This document shows positions 9,266-17,365 of a stretch of DNA of 59,507 nt, in pieces. Made by a program: the position numbers and the translations under genes. The notes beneath the pieces are model-generated. The model was given only the letters and a program-made list of their open reading frames with translations, made no database searches and was not told where the DNA came from. Source of the stretch: an uncultured Alphaproteobacteria bacterium (GTDB taxonomy: Bacteria; Pseudomonadota; Alphaproteobacteria; Caulobacterales; Hyphomonadaceae); assembly GCA_903831255.1 (NCBI GenBank), contig CAIKWZ010000019.1, positions 1 to 59,507 on the forward strand, given 5' to 3'. Numbering within the stretch: position 1 is the first letter of the stretch; the number at the start of each line of letters is the position of its first letter.

Positions 9266-10270
9266 ATGAAGCTCGCCTCTCTGAAGCATGGTCGTGACGG
9301 TCGTCTTGTGGTGGTCTCCCGAGACCTGACGCGCTATGTGGACGCCTCCCACATCGCCCCGTCCCTGCAGGCGGCGCTCGACACCTGGAAGCGCTCCGCT
9401 CCGCGTCTGGAGACGCTAGCCAGCGAGGTCGAGCTTGGCTCGGTCCCCACCGAGCGCTTCCGGGAGAAGGACTGCGCCTCTCCGCTACCGCGCGCCTATC
9501 AGTGGGCGGATGCGTCAGCCTACGTCAATCATGTCGACCTCGTGCGGCGGGCGAGGGGCGCTGAGATGCCGCCCGAGTACTGGACAGATCCGCTCATCTA
9601 TCAGGGCGGCTCGGATGTTTTCCTGGGCCCGCGCGATCCCCTGCCGCTGGGCGCGGAAGACTGGGGCTGCGATATGGAGGCGGAAGTCGCGGTCGTCTGC
9701 GGGGATGTCCGCGCCGGCGCCGATCGGGATCAGGCGGCGCGTTCGATCCGTCTTGTCATGCTGGCCAACGATCTGACCTTCCGAAATCTCATTCCCGCCG
9801 AGCTCGCCAAGGGGTTCGGGTTTTTCCAGTCCAAGCCTCCGGGAAGCTTCTCGCCGGTGTGCGTGACCCCGGACGAGCTGGGGGAGGCCTGGGACGGGGC
9901 GCGTCTTCATGGAACGATGCATGTCAACCTCAACGGCCAGCCCTTCGGGCGGGCGCATACGGGGATCGACATGACGTTCGATTTTCCGACCCTGATCGCG
10001 CACGCGGCGCGCACGCGCGCGCTCAGCGCCGGCACAATCGTCGGTTCGGGCACGGTCTCCAATCGGGGACCTGAGGGAAGTCCGGGTCTGCCGGTCTCAA
10101 GGGGCGGTGTTGGCTATTCCTGCATCGCCGAGCAGCGCATGGTGGAGATCCTTCTCGACGGCGCGGCGCGCACATCCTTCCTGAGAGCGGGGGATCGTGT
10201 AGAAATCGAGATGCTTGACGAGCGGGGACGCTCCATTTTCGGACGCATCGATCAGACAGTCGAAGCCTGA
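9266..10270 (+). CDS. fahA: Fumarylacetoacetate hydrolase (fumarylacetoacetase)
   Basis: 334 residues, the bacterial class about 330 long. The FAH fold is visible as GCDMEAEVAVVCGD (metal-binding acidic residues), the MLANDLTFRN stretch, FFQSKPPGSFSPVCVTPDELG, and the GTIVGSGTVSNRG loop near the C-terminus. It hydrolyses fumarylacetoacetate to fumarate and acetoacetate. It sits 124 bases after maiA and 29 bases before the CoA-transferase genes that activate acetoacetate, so the function is well supported by order. A modest GGAAG lies about 8 bases before the ATG. Confidence 0.9.
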   Translation: MKLASLKHGRDGRLVVVSRDLTRYVDASHIAPSLQAALDTWKRSAPRLETLASEVELGSVPTERFREKDCASPLPRAYQWADASAYVNHVDLVRRARGAEMPPEYWTDPLIYQGGSDVFLGPRDPLPLGAEDWGCDMEAEVAVVCGDVRAGADRDQAARSIRLVMLANDLTFRNLIPAELAKGFGFFQSKPPGSFSPVCVTPDELGEAWDGARLHGTMHVNLNGQPFGRAHTGIDMTFDFPTLIAHAARTRALSAGTIVGSGTVSNRGPEGSPGLPVSRGGVGYSCIAEQRMVEILLDGAARTSFLRAGDRVEIEMLDERGRSIFGRIDQTVEA

Positions 10271-10299
10271 GATCGTCTGCTGCGCGCAGGAAAGGGTTG

Positions 10300-11004
10300 A
10301 TGATGGCGAACAAGGTCTATGCGGACGCCCGTTCGGCGCTTGAGGGCGCGCTCTTCGAGGGCATGACGGTGATGTCGGGCGGCTTTGGCCTCTGCGGCAT
10401 TCCCGAGAACCTGATCGCCGAGATCCGCAGGTCCGGGGTCGGGGGCCTGACGGTGATCTCCAACAATGCCGGCGTGGACGGGTTTGGTCTCGGTCTGCTG
10501 CTCCAGTCGCGTCAGGTGAAGAAGATGATCGCCTCCTATGTGGGCGAGAACAAAGAGTTCGAACGGCAGTATCTCTCCGGAGAACTCGAGCTCGAGTTCA
10601 ACCCGCAGGGCACTCTCGCCGAGCGATGCCGCGCCGGAGGGGCGGGCATTCCAGGTTTTTACACCCGCACCGGTGTCGGCACGATCGTCGCCGAAGGTAA
10701 GGAACATCGGGAGTTCGACGGAGAGACCTATATTCTTGAGACCGCGCTGCGCGCCGATCTCTCCATGGTCAAAGCCTGGCGGGGAGACGCTCAGGGCAAT
10801 CTCGTTTTCCGCCGCACGTCGAGAAACTTCAATCCCGACATGGCGACGGCCGGTCGCATCTGTGTGGCCGAGGTCGAGGAGCTGGTTCCGGTCGGGACGC
10901 TGGATCCCGACCACATCCATCTTCCCGGCGTATTCGTGAACCGGATTTTCGAGGGCCGGTTCGAGAAGCGGATCGAGCAGAGGACGGTGCGTCCGCGCGG
11001 TTGA
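10300..11004 (+). CDS. scoA: 3-oxoacid CoA-transferase subunit A
   Basis: 234 residues, the alpha subunit of a succinyl-CoA:acetoacetate (type I) CoA transferase. Motifs include GGFGLCGIPENLI (CoA-binding glycine loop near residue 30), GENKEFERQYLSGELELEF and PGFYTRTGVGT. A TTG triplet stands directly before two consecutive ATG codons; AGGAAAGGG at 10288-10296 supports initiation at 10300 or 10303. With ScoB it converts acetoacetate and succinyl-CoA to acetoacetyl-CoA and succinate. Following fah, its probable role here is using the acetoacetate from tyrosine breakdown. Confidence 0.92.
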   Translation: MMANKVYADARSALEGALFEGMTVMSGGFGLCGIPENLIAEIRRSGVGGLTVISNNAGVDGFGLGLLLQSRQVKKMIASYVGENKEFERQYLSGELELEFNPQGTLAERCRAGGAGIPGFYTRTGVGTIVAEGKEHREFDGETYILETALRADLSMVKAWRGDAQGNLVFRRTSRNFNPDMATAGRICVAEVEELVPVGTLDPDHIHLPGVFVNRIFEGRFEKRIEQRTVRPRG

Positions 11005-11088
11005 GAAATGGGTCGCCGCCGCGGCGGGGATAAGGCGGGACGGATCCGTCGGCGCGGGGTCGTCCGGGCGAGGAATGAGGAGACGGGC

Positions 11089-11715
11089 ATGGCCTGGGAC
11101 AGAGATGCAATGGCGGCGCGGGCCGCACAGGAGCTGCAGGACGGATTTTACGTCAACCTGGGCATCGGGATCCCGACCCTGGTGGCCAACCACATTCCCG
11201 AAGGCGTGGATGTGACCTTGCAATCCGAGAACGGCATGCTCGGCATGGGACCCTTTCCGCTCGAAGGGGAAGAGGATCCCGACCTCATCAACGCGGGCAA
11301 GCAGACCATCACGGAACTGGACCGTACGAGTTATTTCTCATCCTCGACCTCTTTTGCGATGATCCGCGGCGGTCATATCGACCTCGCCATTCTGGGCGCG
11401 ATGGAGGTCTCGGAGACCGGGGATCTCGCCAACTGGATGATACCGGGCCGCCTCGTGAAGGGCATGGGCGGGGCGATGGATCTCGTCGCGGGCGTCAAGC
11501 GCGTCGTGGTGATCATGGACCACACCAATAAGGCCGGAGAGAGCAAGCTCCTGCGGGCGTGCGAGCTGCCGCTGACCGGACGCGGCGTGGTCGATCGCGT
11601 GATCACCAATCTCGGCGTCTTCGATGTCGTCGAGGGTGGTCTGACAGTGGTCGAGCTGGCCCCGGGCGTTTCGATGGATGATGTCCGCGCAGCGACACAG
11701 GCCCGTCTCGTCTGA
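11089..11715 (+). CDS. scoB: 3-oxoacid CoA-transferase subunit B
   Basis: 208 residues, the beta subunit. It carries the catalytic glutamate in the SENGMLGMG motif, the [13 protein letters not shown] glycine loop and the [18 protein letters not shown] region. In this family the glutamate forms a covalent acyl and then CoA thioester. The start at 11089 has a strong GAGGAGA at 11077-11083; an in-frame ATG at 11008 would add 27 arginine-rich residues that do not fit the family. It lies 84 bases after scoA. It converges with the downstream kinase gene with only 16 bases between the stops. Confidence 0.93.
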   Translation: MAWDRDAMAARAAQELQDGFYVNLGIGIPTLVANHIPEGVDVTLQSENGMLGMGPFPLEGEEDPDLINAGKQTITELDRTSYFSSSTSFAMIRGGHIDLAILGAMEVSETGDLANWMIPGRLVKGMGGAMDLVAGVKRVVVIMDHTNKAGESKLLRACELPLTGRGVVDRVITNLGVFDVVEGGLTVVELAPGVSMDDVRAATQARLV

Positions 11716-11731
11716 CTTAAGCCGGGCGTCT

Positions 11732-12715
11732 TCAGTACCGTGACAGGCACGTCCCGGCGAGGCTGAGGGAACGCACCCGGAGGGCCTCAAAGCGCTCGGA
11801 GTTGTCGAGTTCGGGGCGATGAGCGAGCCATCCGATGAGGGCGAGCGCGCGCATCAGCCGGAAGAGCGCCAGGAGATCGGTCTCGAGCCGGACAGCGCCG
11901 GCGCTGTCATATCCCTCAAGGAACGCCCTCTCAGCTTCCGGCGCGTCCGCATGGAAGAGGGCGGCGGCGATATCGTAAAGTCGCCAGCCAAAGCCCGCAT
12001 CATCGAAATCGATGACCGCCGGGCCTTCGTCCTGAACGATGACGTTGCCCGGATGCAGATCCGCGTGAATGAGCCCGAAAGTGTCGGGGGTGCGCTCGCA
12101 TGCGGAGAGGCGGCGCATGAGCCTGCGGCCCGCGGCGGCGAGGAGACGCTGGTCGGCGCGCGACAGACGCGGGTGACGCCAGAACCCGCCCCAGCTTGAG
12201 GTTGACGCCAGCAGGGTCTCGACCTCCAGCGAGCGTCTCGAAAACCCCTCTGGCGGACGCCAGGCCCGGGTCTGGTCGTGAAGGCGGGCGGTAAGGGCCC
12301 CAAGGCCGCGCAGCGCCTCGAGGGTCTCGTCGGCCCGCACGGCGCGCTCGATGCGGGTCGAGAGAAGATCGCCGCCGATCCACCGTGTGAGGCCTGCGAG
12401 GCGGGAGGTCTCCTCCCCTGAGCCGACCGCCACAAAGCTGTCCCCATTGCCGGCGGTCATATCCTCCGGGGTTCGGATACCCGCCTCGCGAAGGGCGCGC
12501 GTCCACATGCGCTCGGAGAGGAGTTCGGCGCGGGTATTGTAGCCGGGTCTGTGAAGGCGCAGCGCGTAGGTCTCTTCAGGCGATGTGGTTTCAACACGGA
12601 AGGTCACATTCTCGGAGAGCGAGACGAGCTCGAGGCGCGTTGGTCTTACGCCAAACGCTTCGAGCGCCTCAGCGGCGTGAGGCGTGAAGAGGGCGGCGGC
12701 CTCAGCGCGCTCCAT
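11732..12715 (-). CDS. Aminoglycoside phosphotransferase-fold kinase (hydroxylysine/ethanolamine kinase-like)
   Basis: 327 residues with the choline-kinase/APH fold. Near residue 215 the catalytic HADLHPGNVIV supplies Brenner's HxDxxxxN motif, followed by the metal-binding IDFDDAGFGWRLYDIA. The start codon at 12715 lies inside the end of the aminotransferase gene (14-base overlap), so the two are co-transcribed and coupled. A longer open frame upstream of 12715 only shadows the aminotransferase gene. In animals an APH-fold enzyme phosphorylates 5-hydroxylysine, and a class III PLP enzyme then removes the phosphate and amine. The partner here resembles that phospho-lyase, so hydroxylysine or an ethanolamine-type amino alcohol is the likely substrate. 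This is inference. Confidence 0.75.
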   Translation of the reverse strand: MERAEAAALFTPHAAEALEAFGVRPTRLELVSLSENVTFRVETTSPEETYALRLHRPGYNTRAELLSERMWTRALREAGIRTPEDMTAGNGDSFVAVGSGEETSRLAGLTRWIGGDLLSTRIERAVRADETLEALRGLGALTARLHDQTRAWRPPEGFSRRSLEVETLLASTSSWGGFWRHPRLSRADQRLLAAAGRRLMRRLSACERTPDTFGLIHADLHPGNVIVQDEGPAVIDFDDAGFGWRLYDIAAALFHADAPEAERAFLEGYDSAGAVRLETDLLALFRLMRALALIGWLAHRPELDNSERFEALRVRSLSLAGTCLSRY

Positions 12716-13979
12716 CGCTCTGCGCCAGACTATCGTCAAAGGCCTCGAGGAAGGCGTCGGCATGAGCGTGCGAGAAGGGAAGCGGCGGTCGCAGTTTGAG
12801 GGTTGCGCCCCTGAAGCCCGCATTGTTGGCGAGGAAGCCCCGGTCCTTGAGCCGGTTGACGACGCGCGAGGCGAAGGCCGGATCGGGTCTCCCTTCGGAG
12901 GAGAGGAGTTCGACCCCGATGAACAGGCCGTGTCCAAGAACGGCGCCGACCGGACCACCGAGACGGCTGGAGAGCTGATCCTTGAGATAGGCGCCGACCT
13001 CGGCGGCATTCTCCTTAAGGCGTTCATCCTCGATGATGTCGAGGACGGCGAGGCCGGCGGCGGCCTGGAGAGGGCTTGAGGAGAAGGTGTTGAAATACCG
13101 CGTCCGCGCCCGAAACACTTCTACGAGCGCGCGGCTCGCAGCTGTCGCGGCGAGGGGGACGCCCGCGCCCATCGGCTTGCCTGTCACGACAATGTCCGGG
13201 GTGAACCCCGCGCCCTCATAGCCCCACCAGCGACCGGTGCGGCCATAGCCGGACTGCACCTCGTCGGCGATCACCAGCCCGCCGCGGGCGCGAACCCGGC
13301 CTGCGAGATCGGCGAGATATCCTTCAGGAATAAGCGGCAGGCCTTCATTGGCGAAGATGGGGCAGAGGATGAGGGCGGCGAGGCCGTGGCCGGACGCATC
13401 GAGCGCCTCAAGGCTCGCCTCGAGGCTGAGAAGGCTCGCCTGCGCCTGCGCCTCGAGGCTCAGACCTGCCGACGACGGAGCGTAAGGATCGGGCCAGGCG
13501 AAGGCGCATGCGCCCTCCGCGCTGACCTCGAGCGGCGTGCGTCCGGTGAGGGACCCTACAAGCTCGGTATTGCCGTGATAGGTTCCGTGAGCGCACACGA
13601 TCCCGCGTCGGCCCGTCGCCATGCGCGCCATGCGCAGGGCGATCTCGTTGGCCTCGCTTCCCGAGCAGCTGAAGATGACCGCCTCCATGCCTGACGGATG
13701 AAGGGCTGTCAGACGTTCAGCGAGGCGCACGATGTCTTCATGAAGGTAGCGGGAATGAACGTTGAGCCGTCCCATCTGGCGGGAGACGGCCTCCTGAACT
13801 CGCGGGTGGGCGTGACCGACGCAGGGAACGTTGTTGTACATGTCGACATAAGCGCGTCCGTCGGCGTCGTAGAGCATCACCCCTTCGCCACGCACGATAT
13901 GGAGGGGAGAGGCGTAGAACAGCGCGGTCCCGGCTCCCAGAGCCGCATCGCGTCTGGCTTTCAGTTCCGCGGGCGTCAT
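12702..13979 (-). CDS. Class III PLP enzyme, AGXT2L/PHYKPL-like phospho-lyase
   Basis: 425 residues, a full-length fold-type I PLP enzyme. The N-terminal block VDMYNNVPCVGHAHPRV followed by LNVHSRYLHEDIV is closest, from memory, to eukaryotic ethanolamine-phosphate and phosphohydroxylysine phospho-lyases. IADEVQSGYGRTG contains the PLP-pyridine aspartate, and VTGKPMGAGVPL the Schiff-base lysine (about residue 268). Such enzymes eliminate phosphate and ammonia from a phosphorylated amino alcohol rather than transaminating. The 3' end overlaps the downstream kinase by 14 bases. In many bacteria the two domains are fused in one polypeptide, which fits this arrangement. An ordinary omega-aminotransferase is the alternative. 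Confidence 0.78.
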   Translation of the reverse strand: MTPAELKARRDAALGAGTALFYASPLHIVRGEGVMLYDADGRAYVDMYNNVPCVGHAHPRVQEAVSRQMGRLNVHSRYLHEDIVRLAERLTALHPSGMEAVIFSCSGSEANEIALRMARMATGRRGIVCAHGTYHGNTELVGSLTGRTPLEVSAEGACAFAWPDPYAPSSAGLSLEAQAQASLLSLEASLEALDASGHGLAALILCPIFANEGLPLIPEGYLADLAGRVRARGGLVIADEVQSGYGRTGRWWGYEGAGFTPDIVVTGKPMGAGVPLAATAASRALVEVFRARTRYFNTFSSSPLQAAAGLAVLDIIEDERLKENAAEVGAYLKDQLSSRLGGPVGAVLGHGLFIGVELLSSEGRPDPAFASRVVNRLKDRGFLANNAGFRGATLKLRPPLPFSHAHADAFLEAFDDSLAQSDGAR

Positions 13980-14336
13980 CAGACCTGTCCTTTGGGAAGA
14001 AAGGAGACGAGGTTACCTTGCCCGGGCGCGAAACATCGTCAAGCGTCGCCTCGGTGCGCCCGTGAGCCTGACGCTCAGGCCAGCTTGCTGCGGGCTATCG
14101 CAAACGAAAGGCGCTCAAAGCGACCGATCTCGACATCATCCGTTTGCGCCATGTCATCGAAACCGAGAATGGCCCCGAGCTCGCCTTCCTGGCGCCGGAA
14201 GGCTGCGGCGCCGACCAGAGTGCCGCCCAGTCGGAATATGCCTGCCTTTGAGCCGGACGCAGACGTCCTGAAGCTCCAGGCGCTTATCGTTCCTGGAGCG
14301 GTCTTTTCCTCCGTTCGCACTGAGGGCGGACGAGGG
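13980..14336. other. 357-base gap with a possible coding remnant
   Basis: No intact gene is recognised. On the minus strand an open frame ending at 14075 gives a plausible-looking C-terminal peptide (GGTLVGAAAFRR, then MAQTDDVEIGRFERLSFAI). It has no credible start or Shine-Dalgarno, and the frame degrades upstream. The plus strand also reads open for about 60 codons without a start. The stretch may be a decayed small gene plus the promoter of the aminotransferase operon. Confidence 0.3.
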
Positions 14337-14930
14337 TCAGGCGAAGTCTTCGGCCAGCTCCCGGCGCGAGGCGGGCGAGAGGATCGCCACATGGCCGTAG
14401 TGCTCATGATCGACGCCGGCGAGGACCTGGATGCCGGGGTCGCGGAAGACCTTTTTCTGCTCGGCCGTCAGCGCGAAGCGGACGAAGTGAACGGACGACG
14501 CCTTGCCGTCCTCATTGGTGCGGTCGGTGTCGCCTTCCGGCTTACCCATCACGCGGGCATCCCCGATCTGGAGGAAGAAGCGCTCTTCGACCCCGCCGAG
14601 GCGACCCAGTATGCTGGCGCGACGTCTCGGGTCATCGATCTCGAACATGATCGTCGCCACCAGCTCAGAGCCCTGCGGGATCAGAGGATTGTAAGCGGTG
14701 AGTTCGTCGGCGAGCTGCGCGTCTCCGCCTTTTTCGATGAGCAGCATCTCCTGGACCTGGAACAGCATCGTCTCGAAGGTCTCGAAATAGAAGGTGCATA
14801 CAGGCCCGACCTCGATCCGGCGCAGCTTCTTCATCGGCAGCAGCGCCTTGCGGCGCTCTGCGCGCTCACGGCCGAAGGTGCGCGCGTCGATGATATCCTG
14901 AGGGGTGATGCGGCGAAGCGAGGCGGGCAT
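14337..14930 (-). CDS. DUF3501 family protein
   Basis: 197 residues starting MPASLRRITPQDIIDARTF at 14930. The conserved blocks ERRKALLPMKKLRRIEVGP, TFYFETFETMLFQVQEML, ADELTAYNPLIPQGSELVATIMFEI and the closing VDHEHYGHVAIL are typical of DUF3501. Its biochemical role is unknown to me, but from established gene neighbourhoods it travels with rubrerythrin and a CCG-domain Fe-S protein, exactly as here. It is separated by 37 bases from the Fe-S gene and is presumably the last gene of that operon. It probably works with that Fe-S protein in electron transfer to rubrerythrin, which is inference. Confidence 0.85.
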   Translation of the reverse strand: MPASLRRITPQDIIDARTFGRERAERRKALLPMKKLRRIEVGPVCTFYFETFETMLFQVQEMLLIEKGGDAQLADELTAYNPLIPQGSELVATIMFEIDDPRRRASILGRLGGVEERFFLQIGDARVMGKPEGDTDRTNEDGKASSVHFVRFALTAEQKKVFRDPGIQVLAGVDHEHYGHVAILSPASRRELAEDFA

Positions 14931-14967
14931 GTCGGGAGCTCTCTTCAGCAGGAGGAGGGGGGGAGGA

Positions 14968-16305
14968 TCAGGTAAGACCGCAGGCGGCGGCGAAGATCTC
15001 GATCGGATGCTCGGCGCGCGGAGCGGGGGCCCCGGCGAGATCAAGCTCCTGGGAGATGTGCTTGCACGCCAGCGGGCAGTCGGAGCAGACATGGGCGTTA
15101 GCCGCCTTCTTGGCTGCGTTGACGGCGTTGCGGGCGACCTTGCGGGCGAGCGGGCGCGTGGCCTTCATGACCCCGAAAGTGCCGCCATGGCCTGAGCAGC
15201 GCTCGATCACATCGACGCGCGTGTCGGGAATGAGTTTGAGCATCTCGGCGGACTTCGGTCCGAGGTTTTGCGCCCGGGCGTGGCAGGCAAGATGGGCCGT
15301 GACCCCGCCTTCGACTGGCTGGGGTTGAACCTTGAGGCCTTCTTTCTTGGCGATGTCGACGACGTACTGACAGACATCGCGGGTCGCCGCTGCGAGAACC
15401 TTCACATCCTCATTGTCGGGCAGGATGAGCGGCCACTCGAATTTGAGCATGAGGCCGCAGGAAGCGGTCGGCGCGATGACGTCGTAGCCCTTGTCGACAT
15501 AGGGTCGGAACGCCTTCGCCACCTTGGCGGCCTGACGGGCGACCGACTTGAGATCGCCGTGCTCAAAATACGGCATGCCGCAGCAGGCCGGATAGAGGAT
15601 CTCTGTCTGGACTCCGTTGGCTTCGAGAACCGCCTTGGTCGCCATGCCGGTGGACGGGGCGTTATATTCCACAATGCAGGTCGAGTAGATGACGGCCTTG
15701 CGGGCGGCGGCCGGCGCCGAGGCGTCGCGCACCCGGTCGTCCTGTCGGGCCTGAACGGTGAAGGTCTGCGAATGATACTTCGGCAGCTCCACCTCCCGAT
15801 CGATCCCGGCGAGGGATTCAAGCAGGCCTCGCGAGACCGTGTTGGAGCTTGAGGAGAAGAGGTTGGCGATCGGGGCGACCGGCTGGGCGAGGCGGCCGTT
15901 GCGATCGGTCTGCGCCAGCTGGCGCTCGACCTTCGGCGCACCGTCGCGGCGCGTTTCTGCGGCGCGGTAGCGCAGCATCAGGTGCGGAAAATCCAGATTG
16001 AAATCGTGGGGCGGAACATAGGGGCACTTCGTCATGAAGCACATGTCGCAGAGCGTGCAGGCGTCCACGACCGGCTTATAGTGTTCTTCAGGTTTCAGGC
16101 TGTCGACTTCCCCGGTCGCGCTTTCATCGATCATGTCGAAGAGGCGGGGGAAGCTGTCGCACAGATTGAAGCAGCGCCGGCAGCCGTGACAGATATCGAA
16201 GACCCGCTCCATCTCGGTGTGGATCTGGTCGAAATCGTAAAAGGATTCCTCCTTCCAGGGCAGGGGATGGCGGATGGGGGCTTGAAGGCTGCCTTCGGAC
16301 GACAT
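14968..16305 (-). CDS. CCG-domain heterodisulfide-reductase-like Fe-S protein
   Basis: 445 residues. Two [4Fe-4S] ferredoxin motifs lie near the N-terminus: CHGCRRCFNLC and CTLCDMCFMTKCPY. Cysteine-rich CCG-type modules follow, with PACCGMPYFEHGD, HLACHARAQNLG, ERCSGHGG and CSDCPLACKHI; the second module has CSG instead of CCG. The fold is shared by GlpC, HdrB and LutA, which pass electrons between flavins, quinones and thiols. The start at 16305 (MSSEGSLQAPIRHPLPWKEE) excludes 63 upstream codons that only shadow the rubrerythrin tail and the hairpin. It lies between rubrerythrin and DUF3501 in one operon and is the likely electron donor for peroxide reduction. Confidence 0.85.
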   Translation of the reverse strand: MSSEGSLQAPIRHPLPWKEESFYDFDQIHTEMERVFDICHGCRRCFNLCDSFPRLFDMIDESATGEVDSLKPEEHYKPVVDACTLCDMCFMTKCPYVPPHDFNLDFPHLMLRYRAAETRRDGAPKVERQLAQTDRNGRLAQPVAPIANLFSSSSNTVSRGLLESLAGIDREVELPKYHSQTFTVQARQDDRVRDASAPAAARKAVIYSTCIVEYNAPSTGMATKAVLEANGVQTEILYPACCGMPYFEHGDLKSVARQAAKVAKAFRPYVDKGYDVIAPTASCGLMLKFEWPLILPDNEDVKVLAAATRDVCQYVVDIAKKEGLKVQPQPVEGGVTAHLACHARAQNLGPKSAEMLKLIPDTRVDVIERCSGHGGTFGVMKATRPLARKVARNAVNAAKKAANAHVCSDCPLACKHISQELDLAGAPAPRAEHPIEIFAAACGLT

Positions 16306-16346
16306 CGCCGGTCTCCGTCTGGATGGATCGGTGTGGGAAAGTAGCG

Positions 16347-16373
16347 CCGGAGGAGGCTCGAGGCCTCCTCCGG
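16347..16373 (-). terminator. Strong GC hairpin between rubrerythrin and the Fe-S gene
   Basis: Perfect 11-base arms CCGGAGGAGGC and GCCTCCTCCGG with a 5-base loop, 14 bases after the rubrerythrin stop. It lacks a T tract on the minus strand. It may be a leaky terminator or an mRNA-stabilising hairpin that makes rubrerythrin more abundant than the downstream Fe-S and DUF3501 proteins. Confidence 0.5.
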
Positions 16374-16387
16374 TCGCGGGGTGTCGA

Positions 16388-16807
16388 TCAGGCGCCCAGC
16401 GTATCGAGCGTGCGCTGGAACTTGCCGGCGTGGGACTTCTCAGCTTTCGCGAGCGTCTCGAACCAGTCGGCGATCTCGTCGAAGCCTTCTTCACGCGCCG
16501 TGCGAGCCATGCCCGGGTACATGTCGGTGTACTCGTGCGTCTCGCCAGCGATAGCCGCCTTCAAGTTGTCGGCGGTCGATCCGATCGGCTTGCCGGTAGC
16601 GGGGTCGCCGACCGCTTCCAGGAATTCCAGGTGGCCGTGGGCGTGGCCGGTTTCGCCTTCGGCCGTGGAGCGGAACACCGCAGCGGCGTCATTATAGCCT
16701 TCGATGTCGGCTTTCTGGGCGAAGTAGAGGTAGCGGCGGTTCGCCTGGCTCTCGCCGGCGAAGGCTTCCTTCAGATTCTCGACGGTCTTGCTGTTCTTGA
16801 GTTCCAT
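16388..16807 (-). CDS. Rubrerythrin, short form without rubredoxin domain
   Basis: 139 residues of four-helix ferritin-like diiron protein. The ligand motifs are ESQANRRYLYFAQKAD (helix A), EGETGHAHGHLEFL (helix B), AGETHEYTDMYPGMARTAREEG (helix C) and KAEKSHAGKF (helix D). There is no C-terminal rubredoxin CxxC module, so an external donor is needed; the adjacent Fe-S gene is the obvious candidate. Rubrerythrins reduce hydrogen peroxide in the cytoplasm. The start at 16807 has AAGGAG on the minus strand 8-9 bases upstream; an ATG 7 codons earlier lacks this. An Irr-box-like site lies about 100 bases upstream. Confidence 0.92.
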   Translation of the reverse strand: MELKNSKTVENLKEAFAGESQANRRYLYFAQKADIEGYNDAAAVFRSTAEGETGHAHGHLEFLEAVGDPATGKPIGSTADNLKAAIAGETHEYTDMYPGMARTAREEGFDEIADWFETLAKAEKSHAGKFQRTLDTLGA

Positions 16808-16907
16808 AAGAGCTCTCCTTGTGGCCAAGCGGTCCGGCGGAAACGAATGCTTCCACCGGGCGTGCCCGTTGACTTAGCAAGGTCTCCGACGATTTCAAGA
16901 ATTATTT

Positions 16908-16920
16908 TAGAACAATTCTA
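16908..16920. promoter_or_regulatory. Irr-box-like operator upstream of rubrerythrin
   Basis: TAGAA CAA TTCTA, a perfect 5-3-5 inverted repeat in an AT-rich patch between irr and the rubrerythrin gene. It matches the core of the iron-control element bound by Irr in alphaproteobacteria (TTAGAA N3 TTCTAA, from memory) except for one outer base. The gene just upstream encodes an Irr-like protein. Binding and sign of regulation are inferred. Confidence 0.55.
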
Positions 16921-16932
16921 CACTGGGCTGAG

Positions 16933-17355
16933 TCAGCCGGCTGTGCTGCCGATGGATACGGGTGTTCCGCTCATTCGGATCACGACCTCCACGGCTCTGA
17001 CCCTGGCGCCTTCGGGCGCCGCCGGCAGGCCTTCGATCCTCAGGCTGTCGCCAGGAACATCGAGCAGGTCGCCGCTGGTTTCGTAAAACAGGTGATGATG
17101 GTCTGAGACATTGGTGTCGAAATACGTCCTGTCCGTATCCAGGATGATTCGCTTGAGGATGCCTGCGGCGACGAACTGGTTGAGCGTATTGTAGACGGTG
17201 GCGAGGGAGACCTTGATCCCTGCCTTACGCGCCATGTCGGCGACGTCGTCCGCTGTGACGTGCCGGTCCACGCCGTCGAACAGAAGGCCTCCGATCGCAA
17301 TCCTCTTGGGGGTTGCGCGAAGGCCGGCGGTCTGAAGCTGAGTGAGCAGGGGCAT
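16933..17355 (-). CDS. irr: Irr-type Fur-family transcriptional regulator
   Basis: 140 residues. The winged helix reads LRATPKRIAIGGLLFDG, then KAGIKVSLATVYNTLNQFVAAGI; the dimerisation domain has TYFDTNVSDHHHLFYE, whose HHH cluster is characteristic of Irr. There are no C-terminal CxxC zinc pairs, as in Irr and unlike classical Fur or PerR. Irr senses haem/iron status and controls iron and haem genes in rhizobia and relatives; some homologues respond to peroxide. It precedes rubrerythrin on the same strand, and Irr-box-like sequences flank it on both sides, suggesting autoregulation and control of the rubrerythrin operon. Confidence 0.85.
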   Translation of the reverse strand: MPLLTQLQTAGLRATPKRIAIGGLLFDGVDRHVTADDVADMARKAGIKVSLATVYNTLNQFVAAGILKRIILDTDRTYFDTNVSDHHHLFYETSGDLLDVPGDSLRIEGLPAAPEGARVRAVEVVIRMSGTPVSIGSTAG

Positions 17356-17365
17356 GGGACGAACT

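Noticed and set aside
13698-14975. A 425-codon plus-strand open frame
   Set aside because: It covers the ends of two minus-strand genes with clear families (PLP enzyme and DUF3501) and lacks any conserved motif.
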